From contig SKMN01000070.1 in assembly GCA_007121015.1 (NCBI GenBank), positions 1 to 34,550 on the forward strand: 34,550 bases of DNA, in the 5' to 3' direction. The position numbers and the translations under genes were made by a program. This stretch comes from Coriobacteriia bacterium (GTDB lineage Bacteria > Actinomycetota > Coriobacteriia > Anaerosomatales > SLCP01). Shown here in pieces: positions 15,936-23,796 of this stretch. The stretch's first letter is position 1. Every line of letters starts with the position of its first letter. The notes beneath the pieces were generated by a model. It was not told where the DNA came from, ran no database searches, and was given only the letters and a program-made list of their open reading frames with translations.

Positions 15936-18104
15936 CCTCCTGCGTCGTGGCCAGAGGAGAACCGCCACCCCGGCGAGCACGAGGAGAGCCGCGCCAACGA
16001 GGAGTGCCGTGAACTGGACGGCGGCTCCCAGCCCCGAGAACGGTATTCCCCGGTCACCACCGCTGCCAACGCCTTCCTGCAACGACACGACCTCGTCGAC
16101 CTCCCCATCGGAGTCACGGTCGACGGCGAGCGTCACGCCTGCCGTCGGAAGGTCGTCCCAGTCATCGGCGACGATCGTGTGCGTCTCGCCGCTGCCGATC
16201 GTCTGCTCGCCAGCGACGAAGAGCGCCCCGTCGTCGACCGCGAAAACCGGCACGTAGGTGCGCTCGCCAGCGCTGGCGTTGACGACGACCATTCCCTCGT
16301 CACCCTCGGATGCCGCAATGGAGAAGACGTCTCCAGCGACCAGTGCCGTGTCCTCGGTCCCCATCGTGCGAACGCTCTCGCCGACCGGGCGATAGAGAGT
16401 GAGGTCCACGTCGTCCCTGTCCGCCCCGGCGGCGTACTCGAGGACACCGCTATCGGCATCGACGCCCAGCGTGTCGCTCCCCGCCTCGCCGAAGACCTGC
16501 GCCACCACTATCCCCGCCTCGTCGGACACTGCGTAGGAGTATCCACCCTCCTCTGCCAATGCCGCAGTGCGCCTATAGTCGGCTCCCTCGGGGTGGAAGA
16601 ACACCCGCGCCACCGGTTCGGCCCAGATGTCGGGGTAGAAGAACTCGACATCGTCGATCTCCTCGTAGACTTCGCCATCGGCGAACCCGAACCGCTCGCC
16701 GGACTCGTTCTCGAGCAGTGGTTCGGCGGTGATGGACACCGAGGTGAACGGAGCCAACAGGCGCTGCACAAGACTCGGACGCTCCTCGGGGACGATGCTC
16801 GCCCCTCCGGGGGTGTCGTTCATGAGATCGACGATATCCGATGTAGGGACGTACCGTAGCGGTCCACCTTCTGCGGACGACCACGTCCGCGCCGCCACGC
16901 CCTCGAACTCGCCGTCACGCACAAGGTCGTACCGCCACGACCAAGCCGTGGTATCGATATAGACTGGGCGCGCCTGACCGGGATGGTTGTTGTCCCACAC
17001 CCAGATGACCGCCTCTCCGTCGGCAGGCCCTGCGATTGCAAACGGCGTGATGGCGTGACCGGCGCCACCGGGAGCACTGCGGATCACCAGGACCGGGATG
17101 TCGCGATCGCCGCTCTCGAACACGCCTTTCAGATGCCGGAATGTAGCCTCGGTCCCAACGCGACGGTGGTAACCGTTCAACCGCTGCGTGAGCTGGTAGC
17201 GCTGTATGAACTCGCGCACGACCTGGGGCTGCATGAGCCCGGATTCGCGGCCGTCGTGGCTGACGCGGACACCGAACACGGTCGCGGGTGAGCCGGGGAA
17301 TCCCGCCGCGTCGTTCGCGCCGTACCAGACGGTGCTGGCTGAGGAAGCGAAGCCCGAGCACATCCCGCCCTCGAACAAACCGCTGCCGGACGCGACGATG
17401 GAGTAGTCGAGACGCGATAACAGGCTGCCACCGAAGACGTATTTCCACACCCGCCAGTCATCGCTCTGGTCGGTGTCGCTGCCATTGCGAAACGCGTACC
17501 CATCCAGCGAGGGGCGGAACCCTGAGTCAGCCGCGTAGTCGTGATCGGGAACTCCCGTCCCCGGGACCTCGCCGGGGGTGCGGCCCGTGCGTGCAGTGAC
17601 CGTGATGCGTGCAAGCCCGCTCGAGCCCACACCATCGATCTCGGTCCTCGCCGCTATACTGCTCACGCCACGGTAGAGTACGCTGGCAGGAAGCGCCAAC
17701 TCCCACTCCCCCGTCTCCTCGTCGACGAGCGCAGTGCCTTCCGAGTACGGACGTGCGGTCGCGGCCGAAGCCGTGCGGTATCCGTCCGGCATCACGTACA
17801 CGCGGACACGTGCGATCGCGTCCGGGTCTTCCGACTTGTCGGAAGCCTTCACCGACCACCCTTTGACGACGAGGTCGTCGGAATCGAACGCGCTTCCGTC
17901 TTCGGGCTCGATAATCAACGGTATCCCGACCGTGTGAGCCGGCAGAGAGCCGATGGTGCGCAGCCAGTTCTCGTAATCTGTCTTCGTCTTGTTGACGGAC
18001 TCCTGCACCTGCTGAGTGCCGCCACCGACGCATGCGAGCGCGAACAGAAGAAGTAGGACAAGGGACGCCACGGCCCATGCGGTCCTGTTCGAGCGCGACC
18101 TCAT
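15924..18104 (-). CDS. Lipoprotein with putative papain-like peptidase domain and C-terminal membrane anchor
   Basis: This protein of 726 aa is not a known family to me. A signal peptide ends FALAC (Cys25), and residues 75-200 look like beta-sandwich domains. The central region has GGMCSGFASSAS (Cys249), GGAGHAITPFAI (His350) and VWVWDNNHPG (Asp371/Asn372), spaced as in clan CA cysteine peptidases (Cys, His, Asp/Asn); the Trp-Asp-Asn-Asn-His segment is typical of secreted C39-like or papain-like folds. More beta-rich sequence follows, with a DRDSDGEVDE calcium-loop-like stretch, then a membrane segment (AALLVLAGVAVLLW) and RRRR. ATG 18104 overlaps the upstream stop (ATGA). Activity is inference. 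Confidence 0.75.
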   Translation of the reverse strand: MRSRSNRTAWAVASLVLLLLFALACVGGGTQQVQESVNKTKTDYENWLRTIGSLPAHTVGIPLIIEPEDGSAFDSDDLVVKGWSVKASDKSEDPDAIARVRVYVMPDGYRTASAATARPYSEGTALVDEETGEWELALPASVLYRGVSSIAARTEIDGVGSSGLARITVTARTGRTPGEVPGTGVPDHDYAADSGFRPSLDGYAFRNGSDTDQSDDWRVWKYVFGGSLLSRLDYSIVASGSGLFEGGMCSGFASSASTVWYGANDAAGFPGSPATVFGVRVSHDGRESGLMQPQVVREFIQRYQLTQRLNGYHRRVGTEATFRHLKGVFESGDRDIPVLVIRSAPGGAGHAITPFAIAGPADGEAVIWVWDNNHPGQARPVYIDTTAWSWRYDLVRDGEFEGVAARTWSSAEGGPLRYVPTSDIVDLMNDTPGGASIVPEERPSLVQRLLAPFTSVSITAEPLLENESGERFGFADGEVYEEIDDVEFFYPDIWAEPVARVFFHPEGADYRRTAALAEEGGYSYAVSDEAGIVVAQVFGEAGSDTLGVDADSGVLEYAAGADRDDVDLTLYRPVGESVRTMGTEDTALVAGDVFSIAASEGDEGMVVVNASAGERTYVPVFAVDDGALFVAGEQTIGSGETHTIVADDWDDLPTAGVTLAVDRDSDGEVDEVVSLQEGVGSGGDRGIPFSGLGAAVQFTALLVGAALLVLAGVAVLLWPRRRRGED

Positions 18105-19576
18105 CGCTTCGACCTGTTCGTACGCCACGGATATGCGACCAGGCCGAAGGCGAACACGCCGAGCGCCACGCCGAGCGCCCAGTCGATGCCCGTTCTCCAC
18201 CCTTCGATGAGTTCGGGTGCGAGCGCTTCGGTCCGCGTACTCGCGCGGACGACCGACTCCGCGAAGAGCCGGTCCGCGTCACCTAGACCCACTCGCCACT
18301 CGGTGGTGCCGTCACGCGCTCCAAGCAGTGCCCCGGGCAACACGACCGACGACGAGAACACCACGTCCCGGCTGCGCGACTCCATCTCTTCGTAGACCCG
18401 TCCGTCCTCGTCGTAGACACCTTGCTCGGTCTCGAGTGAAGCGGTGTCGAGTAAACCGGCGAACACGAAGTGAGTGCCGTCACCCATAGGAATGGCCTGA
18501 AGGTACGACCAGCTCTCACCGGCGCGGTGCGGCACGTTGTTGAACTCGGCGCACGAGTCGAAAGCCCTTGTTATCCGCATCGTGCCTTCTCCGCGGGCCA
18601 CCGTCACGCCCTGCTCTTCGAGTTCGGCTGTCCACGAGTCGATAGATGCCTGGGCATTCGGCAGACCGAGGATCTCCTGCATCTGCTCTTCGCCCAACTC
18701 GATCTCGGTGACGACACTCCCCGATCCGTCCTGGCTCACAATCGTCATGGTCTTGACATCGCACCCTGTCAACACGAGCCCGAGCACGAGGGCGCCGGCC
18801 ACCCCTGCTGCGGGGAGCAACCTCCTGCGCCGCATGCGATCGATGCCGCCTCGGACACGCACGAAGACCGAGGCCAGGAAGAACCCACCCGAGACGAGGA
18901 GCGTCTGCCATGCGAGTCTGAGAAGATCGTCCTCCCGCTCCTGGGCGTGCTGGGAGAGCGCGAGGACGATCATGTCGGTCCCGGTCGGCGAGACGAAGCC
19001 GATCGCCGTGACCGCCTGGCCTACGCTCAGGTCGTTGCGGAGCGCAGGGTAGACGGCACCGATCACCTCGGTGCCTTCACCGATGCCCAGCGCGAGCTCG
19101 CGGCCATCCTCGCGCAGTCCGGCGAGGCGACCATCGACCCGCACGAGCCGGTCCTGGTACCGGTCCGGATGAGCTCCGAGTTGTACGACAGTGGCCGTCA
19201 CGACCCGCTCGTTGAGCGGAGGGGGTTGTACGAGGCGTTCCGTGTGCCACTCGGAGACGGTCGGCACGAACTCGACCGGCCCACCCTCCTCCGGTGCGAT
19301 GAGCGCTCTGAGCGCGGGCAACCCCGATCCGATGCCCACCACGATCGCCACACCCGCAGCGAACGCGAGCAGCCACCTCACGATCCGCCTTCGCCTTGAC
19401 GCTTGGGGGCGCGGCAGGTCGACTGTGCCCGCTTCACCGGTGGCGCCTCCGCCGCCGACCGCGACTTCAACGGCTGTGCCGCTCGCAGCCTCCGGCGCAA
19501 CCATGGTCTTCCCGCAGGACCCGCAGAACTGGTTCAGCTCCGGGTTCCGCGCATGACAGTGCGGACAGAGCGCCAC
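18101..19576 (-). CDS. Zinc-ribbon membrane protein fused to a lipoprotein-like domain
   Basis: This protein has 491 aa and is multidomain. It opens with a zinc ribbon (Cys4, Cys7, Cys18, Cys21) and a Gly/Ala linker, then a membrane segment (VRWLLAFAAGVAIVVGIGSG). An OB-like domain follows (VVTATVVQLGAHPDRYQDRLVRVDGR), then a second membrane segment. Next is an internal stretch, RRRLLPAAGVAGALVLGLVLTGCDV, that looks exactly like a lipoprotein signal with Cys272. After it comes a domain resembling LppM/DUF3153 (IVSQDGSGSVVTEIEL) and a final membrane segment. GTG 19576 is chosen because it puts the ribbon at the same position as in the paralogue at 21758. It looks like a gene fusion. Confidence 0.75.
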   Translation of the reverse strand: MALCPHCHARNPELNQFCGSCGKTMVAPEAASGTAVEVAVGGGGATGEAGTVDLPRPQASRRRRIVRWLLAFAAGVAIVVGIGSGLPALRALIAPEEGGPVEFVPTVSEWHTERLVQPPPLNERVVTATVVQLGAHPDRYQDRLVRVDGRLAGLREDGRELALGIGEGTEVIGAVYPALRNDLSVGQAVTAIGFVSPTGTDMIVLALSQHAQEREDDLLRLAWQTLLVSGGFFLASVFVRVRGGIDRMRRRRLLPAAGVAGALVLGLVLTGCDVKTMTIVSQDGSGSVVTEIELGEEQMQEILGLPNAQASIDSWTAELEEQGVTVARGEGTMRITRAFDSCAEFNNVPHRAGESWSYLQAIPMGDGTHFVFAGLLDTASLETEQGVYDEDGRVYEEMESRSRDVVFSSSVVLPGALLGARDGTTEWRVGLGDADRLFAESVVRASTRTEALAPELIEGWRTGIDWALGVALGVFAFGLVAYPWRTNRSKR

Positions 19577-19610
19577 GTCCCCCCCTACCAGTCGATACGT
19601 CCCGGGCTCG

Positions 19611-20975
19611 TCACCGGCGCGTCCCACACTCGGTGCAAAACGCGGCCGCCTCCCCCATCGCGTTTCCGCACTCCCGGCATGCATCCCGCGGGGCCTCCGT
19701 GCCACTCACTTGGCTGGCGGGAGCGTTCACTCCATCACCTTCTAGCGCCACCGCGAACTCCTCGGCCGGAGGCAAGAGCGGTTCGACGACCAGTGCCGGG
19801 ACCTTGCTGCGAACGCGCCGCCGGATGCGGCGCACCGAGAGCGTCACGCCGAGGAGCAGCAAGCCGAGCAGACCACCTCCCGAGCCGAGCGCGAGTGGCC
19901 AGTTGGGTACCCGCGACGATGTCCGGACCTCATCGGGCAGGCGAGTCTCGGTGCCCCCGAAGTGCCACGACGTCTCGGCGTCCGTGTCCACGAGCCCGGG
20001 CATGCGGATGGCGAGGATGATGTTCGCATCGGCGAGGGCCGACTCGTACGACGCCATATCGGCCGAGGTCGGCGAGCCCACGCCACCGCACGGTAAGCAC
20101 GCGTTGGAGCCTTGACCGTCGCAGGCGTGGCACGAGATCGAGGCGAACCCGGAACACTCGGAACACTCGACCTCTCCTTCGCCGTCACACCTGCGGCACT
20201 CGATCTCCCCGGTGTCATCGCACGACCAGCAGCCCAGGCGTCCGTCACCGCTGCAGCTGTAGCAGTCCCTGCGCCCGGACCCTCCGCACGACCAACACGA
20301 GTCTCCCCAGCTGTCGGTACCGCTGCCGCTGCAACTGAAGCACTCGCGCCAGCCACGGGAGTCGCACGAGTCACACTCGCGATACCCCGCACCCTCGCAG
20401 CTCTGGCACGTGTGGGAGCCCTGAGCTTCGCACTCGTCGCACTCGCGGACGCCTTCACCTGCGCATGCCGGACACGTGAGCGAGCCGGAGCGGTCGCACT
20501 CCTCACAGTCGTGACGGCCGTCCCCCTCGCACTCGAGACAGTGCGGCGGCCGGAAGTCGATCTCCGGCAAACGGTACGCGACCTCGACGGACTTGAAGAA
20601 CAGGTAGTCCTGCACGACGATGTCGAGCTTCGACCGGTCGAGGACGACCGGCGCGAACCCGATCTCGTCTGACACCGAATCCAGGATCACGGTGAGCAGT
20701 TCGGCTTCAGCCTCTGGAAGCGCGGAGGGATCGTCGAACGTGCGAGAGTACTCGGCGGTCGCGCTCGAGTCCTGTGTCCATCCCGGCGCACTGGCGTCGA
20801 CCTTCGCACCGCGAACGGAAACCCGCTCCTCGACCGACCCGTCAGACGCGAGATCGAGCTGGATGTCCACCCCCACACCAGAGCCCGAACATCCCGCCAT
20901 CATGACAGCGACGGCGGTGACGAACGTGATCGCCGATGCACGCCCCACCCTCCTGGACAGCCGTTCCGCACGCAT
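19611..20975 (-). CDS. Lipoprotein with 14-unit CxxC (DnaJ-like) cysteine array, membrane segment and zinc ribbon
   Basis: This 454-aa protein has a lipobox ending MAGC (Cys29), then an LppM-like domain (VDIQLDLASDGSVEE). Residues 146-296 hold fourteen CxxC units whose first Cys lie at 146, 157, 168, 179, 190, 201, 212, 227, 238, 249, 260, 271, 282 and 293. That is an 11-residue period with one 15-residue step; most read CxxCxGxG-like, as in the DnaJ zinc finger, which has only four. After a membrane segment (361-380) and a basic stretch comes a cytoplasmic C4 ribbon (Cys433, 436, 447, 450). The array is predicted outside the membrane. ATG 20975 has GGAGG upstream. Function unknown; metal binding or thiol chemistry is possible. 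Confidence 0.85.
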   Translation of the reverse strand: MRAERLSRRVGRASAITFVTAVAVMMAGCSGSGVGVDIQLDLASDGSVEERVSVRGAKVDASAPGWTQDSSATAEYSRTFDDPSALPEAEAELLTVILDSVSDEIGFAPVVLDRSKLDIVVQDYLFFKSVEVAYRLPEIDFRPPHCLECEGDGRHDCEECDRSGSLTCPACAGEGVRECDECEAQGSHTCQSCEGAGYRECDSCDSRGWRECFSCSGSGTDSWGDSCWSCGGSGRRDCYSCSGDGRLGCWSCDDTGEIECRRCDGEGEVECSECSGFASISCHACDGQGSNACLPCGGVGSPTSADMASYESALADANIILAIRMPGLVDTDAETSWHFGGTETRLPDEVRTSSRVPNWPLALGSGGGLLGLLLLGVTLSVRRIRRRVRSKVPALVVEPLLPPAEEFAVALEGDGVNAPASQVSGTEAPRDACRECGNAMGEAAAFCTECGTRR

Positions 20976-21029
20976 CAGGCCTCCACTCGTCGTTCGCGGG
21001 GGAGGTAGCTCCCGCCGTCGTGTCGCACG

Positions 21030-21758
21030 CTAGTAGCTGCCGTAGAAGCCTCGGCCTATGTCCCCGGGGATGTAGATGTCATCGGCGGCCCGGTAGAGAT
21101 TCTCGTACGCCCGCTCCGCACCCCTATCGCGCTGCTCGAAGTAGCGGACGATACGAGTATCGAGACGCTCTCCCGTCATCCCCGGCTCGACATCGTTGAC
21201 GAGTCTATCTGCGCCAGGAACGATATCGTCGAGGACGTAGGATGCGAACGCCTTCAGTCGGCGGTCGGCCGTCTTGTGCTCACCCGGCGCTCGCAGCGAG
21301 CGCAACCCCTTTGCGCCTCGCGAGGCCATCTTGATGCCGTCTTCGATGTCCTCGCGGTAGGTCGCGTACTCATCGGCTGTCATCTTCTCGTCGTACCCGT
21401 AGCTGTAGAGCCCGCTCACCCCTTGACCGATCAGGTTCAGGCCGTCAGATATCTCGAGGAGATGGTCTTCGGCCCTGGCCTCGTACGCCGAGGCACTCGC
21501 CGGCCTGAAGAACGCGATCCACGCGACGAGGAGCAGTGCGAGTGCGCCGACGCCAATCACGATCACCTTGTTGGAAGGCCGACGCACCCTCGCGATCGCC
21601 TCGGAGGTCTTCTTGACCGCAGCGGACATCTCGGTCGCAGCCTGCTGTGCAACCGGCTGTTGCGCGGGAGTCTCGGACTCCGCGAACCCGTGGCCGCACG
21701 ACTCGCAGAACTTGACGTTGTCCGCGTTCTCGTGCCCACACTCCGTACAGTACTTCAT
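21030..21758 (-). CDS. Zinc-ribbon, single-pass membrane protein with external helical domain
   Basis: This protein has 242 aa. It opens with a C4 zinc ribbon (Cys4, Cys7, Cys18, Cys21 in MKYCTECGHENADNVKFCES), a Gln/Ala linker and one membrane segment (VIVIGVGALALLLVAWIAFF). An extracytoplasmic helical domain rich in charged residues follows. That domain is clearly related to the one in the 22495-23583 protein: both share FF(R/K)PxS, YExxxED, SDG or ADG, LRAPxE and a LDD motif near the C-terminal third. ATG 21758 has AAAGGTGA upstream; the ATG five codons earlier lacks a ribosome binding site. Function unknown. Confidence 0.8.
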   Translation of the reverse strand: MKYCTECGHENADNVKFCESCGHGFAESETPAQQPVAQQAATEMSAAVKKTSEAIARVRRPSNKVIVIGVGALALLLVAWIAFFRPASASAYEARAEDHLLEISDGLNLIGQGVSGLYSYGYDEKMTADEYATYREDIEDGIKMASRGAKGLRSLRAPGEHKTADRRLKAFASYVLDDIVPGADRLVNDVEPGMTGERLDTRIVRYFEQRDRGAERAYENLYRAADDIYIPGDIGRGFYGSY

Positions 21759-21782
21759 GACGTCACCTTTCATCCGCTCGCA

Positions 21783-22466
21783 TCAAGAGACCATCGCCGA
21801 GCCGCACGAGCCACAGAAGCGCTCGCCAAGCTCGCCAAGGTGACCACAGGACGTGCAGGTCAGACCCTGCTCCGGGCCAGCCGATGCAGCCGTATCCGGC
21901 ACCAACGACGGATCGGAGTCGGTCTCCGCGAGCACGCTGCCCGGCTCGGGCTCCAGGCCATCATCGGGCGTCGGAGGGACACTCCGGTCTTCGACGGACT
22001 CGGGTGCCATTGCAGCATCCGGAAGCCCCACCTCGGTGCCGCATCGGCCACAGAACACGACATCGAGTCCGATCGCTGCGCCGCACGCCGGACAGGGTCG
22101 TGTCTCGATGTGCTCGACCGCCCTCCCACAACCGATGCAGAACTTAGCGTCGCTCGCGCTGAGCGTGCCACACGAGGCACACGTGTGCCGGTGCGCCTGG
22201 GTCCGCAATGCTTCGACCTGTCCTTCGAGCTTACCGAGGGCGATCTCCATCTCGCGTATCTGCTCGATGGCCGCACCGAACTCGGAACCGGAGAAGCGGT
22301 TCTCCCGGTGAGCCCTGTACACCGCTCTGCCGAGACCCGTGATGGCCTCGTCGCGCTGGCGCCCGACATGGTCCATCTGGGACTTCAGTCGCGAGAGCTC
22401 CAGCGCTCGCTCCGTCTGACTCAGACCCTTGACCACGCCCTCCTGCAACCTGTCGAACAACCCCAC
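21783..22466 (-). CDS. Soluble coiled-coil protein with three zinc ribbons
   Basis: This protein of 227 aa has no membrane segment. The first 90 residues form an amphipathic helical region beginning MGLFDRLQEGVVKGLSQTE, with LKSQMDHVGRQRDEAITGLG. Three C4 ribbons follow: CASCG...CIGCG, CPACG...CGRCG, and, after an acidic Pro/Asp-rich spacer, CTSCG...CGSCG at the C-terminus. It may be a cytoplasmic hub contacting the ribbons of its membrane neighbours. GTG 22466 has GGAG eight bases upstream. Function unknown; the role as hub is inference. Confidence 0.8.
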   Translation of the reverse strand: MGLFDRLQEGVVKGLSQTERALELSRLKSQMDHVGRQRDEAITGLGRAVYRAHRENRFSGSEFGAAIEQIREMEIALGKLEGQVEALRTQAHRHTCASCGTLSASDAKFCIGCGRAVEHIETRPCPACGAAIGLDVVFCGRCGTEVGLPDAAMAPESVEDRSVPPTPDDGLEPEPGSVLAETDSDPSLVPDTAASAGPEQGLTCTSCGHLGELGERFCGSCGSAMVS

Positions 22467-22494
22467 GGCTCAGTCTCCGTTCCGCCAAAGGCAA

Positions 22495-23583
22495 CTAGTC
22501 GAGCCAGTCGAGAACCGTGTATTCGCCCGTAGCGGCATCGACCTCGAACACATGCCATTCGTCTGCCGAGCTATCGAAGCTGACCCATCGCTCGCGCTCG
22601 ACCACCGCTCCAGTGGGCAGGGTCATAGCGACCGTCACATACACCTGGTCCCACGAGGTACCTGAGCGACTCGCGTAGTACGCGCTTATCCGATAGCGCC
22701 CGTGGCTCAAGTCCTGGCTCCCATGGTTCTCGAACACGATCGTCTCGCTCTGATCTCCCGGCCCGCCTGTGGCGTCGCGATCCTTGAGATTGCTGTAGGA
22801 GCTGCCGTTCACGTCTTTCACGAAAAGGTCGACGTCGACCGGCTGTTCCCAGGAAACGGTGACTGACACTGGCGACAGCGCAAGACCGGTCATCGGATCG
22901 CCGAGAAAGCCGAGGTGGAGCTCGTCCCGTATCGCGGAAAGACTCCTCTGCGCCGGTTCGGCCCTTTGCGCCGAACGTTCCGCGGCGCGCACGAGTCTGC
23001 GGCTGACCGCTTCGGCGTCATCGCCAGCGGACATCTCATTCATGGCAGCAGAGAACGAACTGAGTACGTCGTCGAGCATGAAACCCGCGAACCGCTCGAC
23101 ATCTCGGTGCACGCGCGCGTACTCCTCCGGGGCCCTCAAGGCGGCCAATACGACACTTGCCTCACGGGCCTGCCTCTCACCTTCGGCGAAGTCGCTTTGG
23201 TAGCGAGAGACGTCCGGTGTGGAAAGCCCGCCGCGCGCGTCGTTCACCAAGTCCCGGACAGCCTCGCCCATGATCCGGGTGCCATCGGCCATCTGGTCGA
23301 AGCCGTCCTCGACAGCCATCTCGTACTCGGCGACGGAGAGGGGCTTGAAGAAGAGGGTCCAGGCGGCGAACGCGGCGATTCCCACAATCACCAACGGGAT
23401 CGCGATCAGGAGAGCTGCGAGAGTCACGTTCTTCTTTGTGGGAGGACTCGTCTCTGGAGACTCGTCATGCCCAGCGGAGACAGGCAATTCCGATCCACAC
23501 GTACCACAGAACCGCTGATCACCAGTGCACGTCGTGCCACACGAAGGGCAGTTCAAGTCATCCTCCCCCACTTCGATTGACAA
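22495..23583 (-). CDS. Zinc-ribbon membrane protein with helical and C-terminal beta-sandwich domains
   Basis: This protein has 362 aa. A zinc ribbon lies at Cys12, Cys15, Cys26, Cys29, then a membrane segment (residues about 53-79, LAALLIAIPLVIVGIAAFAAW). A helical domain homologous to that of the 21030-21758 protein follows. A C-terminal beta-rich domain starts near VSVTVSWEQPVDVDLFVKDVNG and includes GDQSETIVFENHG, resembling secreted jelly-roll or PPC-like sandwich folds with an Asp-rich DVDLFVKD. The start is TTG 23583 with GGTAGG upstream, which is weaker than for other genes here. It is the first gene of the cluster. Confidence 0.78.
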   Translation of the reverse strand: MSIEVGEDDLNCPSCGTTCTGDQRFCGTCGSELPVSAGHDESPETSPPTKKNVTLAALLIAIPLVIVGIAAFAAWTLFFKPLSVAEYEMAVEDGFDQMADGTRIMGEAVRDLVNDARGGLSTPDVSRYQSDFAEGERQAREASVVLAALRAPEEYARVHRDVERFAGFMLDDVLSSFSAAMNEMSAGDDAEAVSRRLVRAAERSAQRAEPAQRSLSAIRDELHLGFLGDPMTGLALSPVSVTVSWEQPVDVDLFVKDVNGSSYSNLKDRDATGGPGDQSETIVFENHGSQDLSHGRYRISAYYASRSGTSWDQVYVTVAMTLPTGAVVERERWVSFDSSADEWHVFEVDAATGEYTVLDWLD

Positions 23584-23664
23584 CTACCTACCATAAGGGT
23601 GTGCGAGTGGCCTCATGAACCCAGGAGTGGCCGATGTACACACAGGAGCGCATCCTTGATGAAG

Positions 23665-23694
23665 ATTATCCGTGTATCGGCCTCCTCTCTGCAA
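23665..23694 (-). promoter_or_regulatory. Candidate promoter of the zinc-ribbon envelope cluster
   Basis: On the minus strand, TTGCAG (23694-23689) and GATAAT (23670-23665) are 18 bases apart. Transcription would begin near 23658, about 75 bases upstream of the TTG start. No inverted repeat for a regulator is evident close by. Confidence 0.45.
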
Positions 23695-23796
23695 GACTTT
23701 AGATGGATGTCCGTCTGCGTCCTTCTGGTAGAGGGGTGCAACGACCTGCGATCTCGTGATTCTCGTTCGACAGCTCCCTCAGGGTACCATCTTCCC

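Noticed and set aside
23599-23796. Earlier in-frame start of the CCA-enzyme gene
   Set aside because: The extra residues show no similarity to the family and lie in the divergent promoter region; the enzyme fold starts right after ATG 23797.
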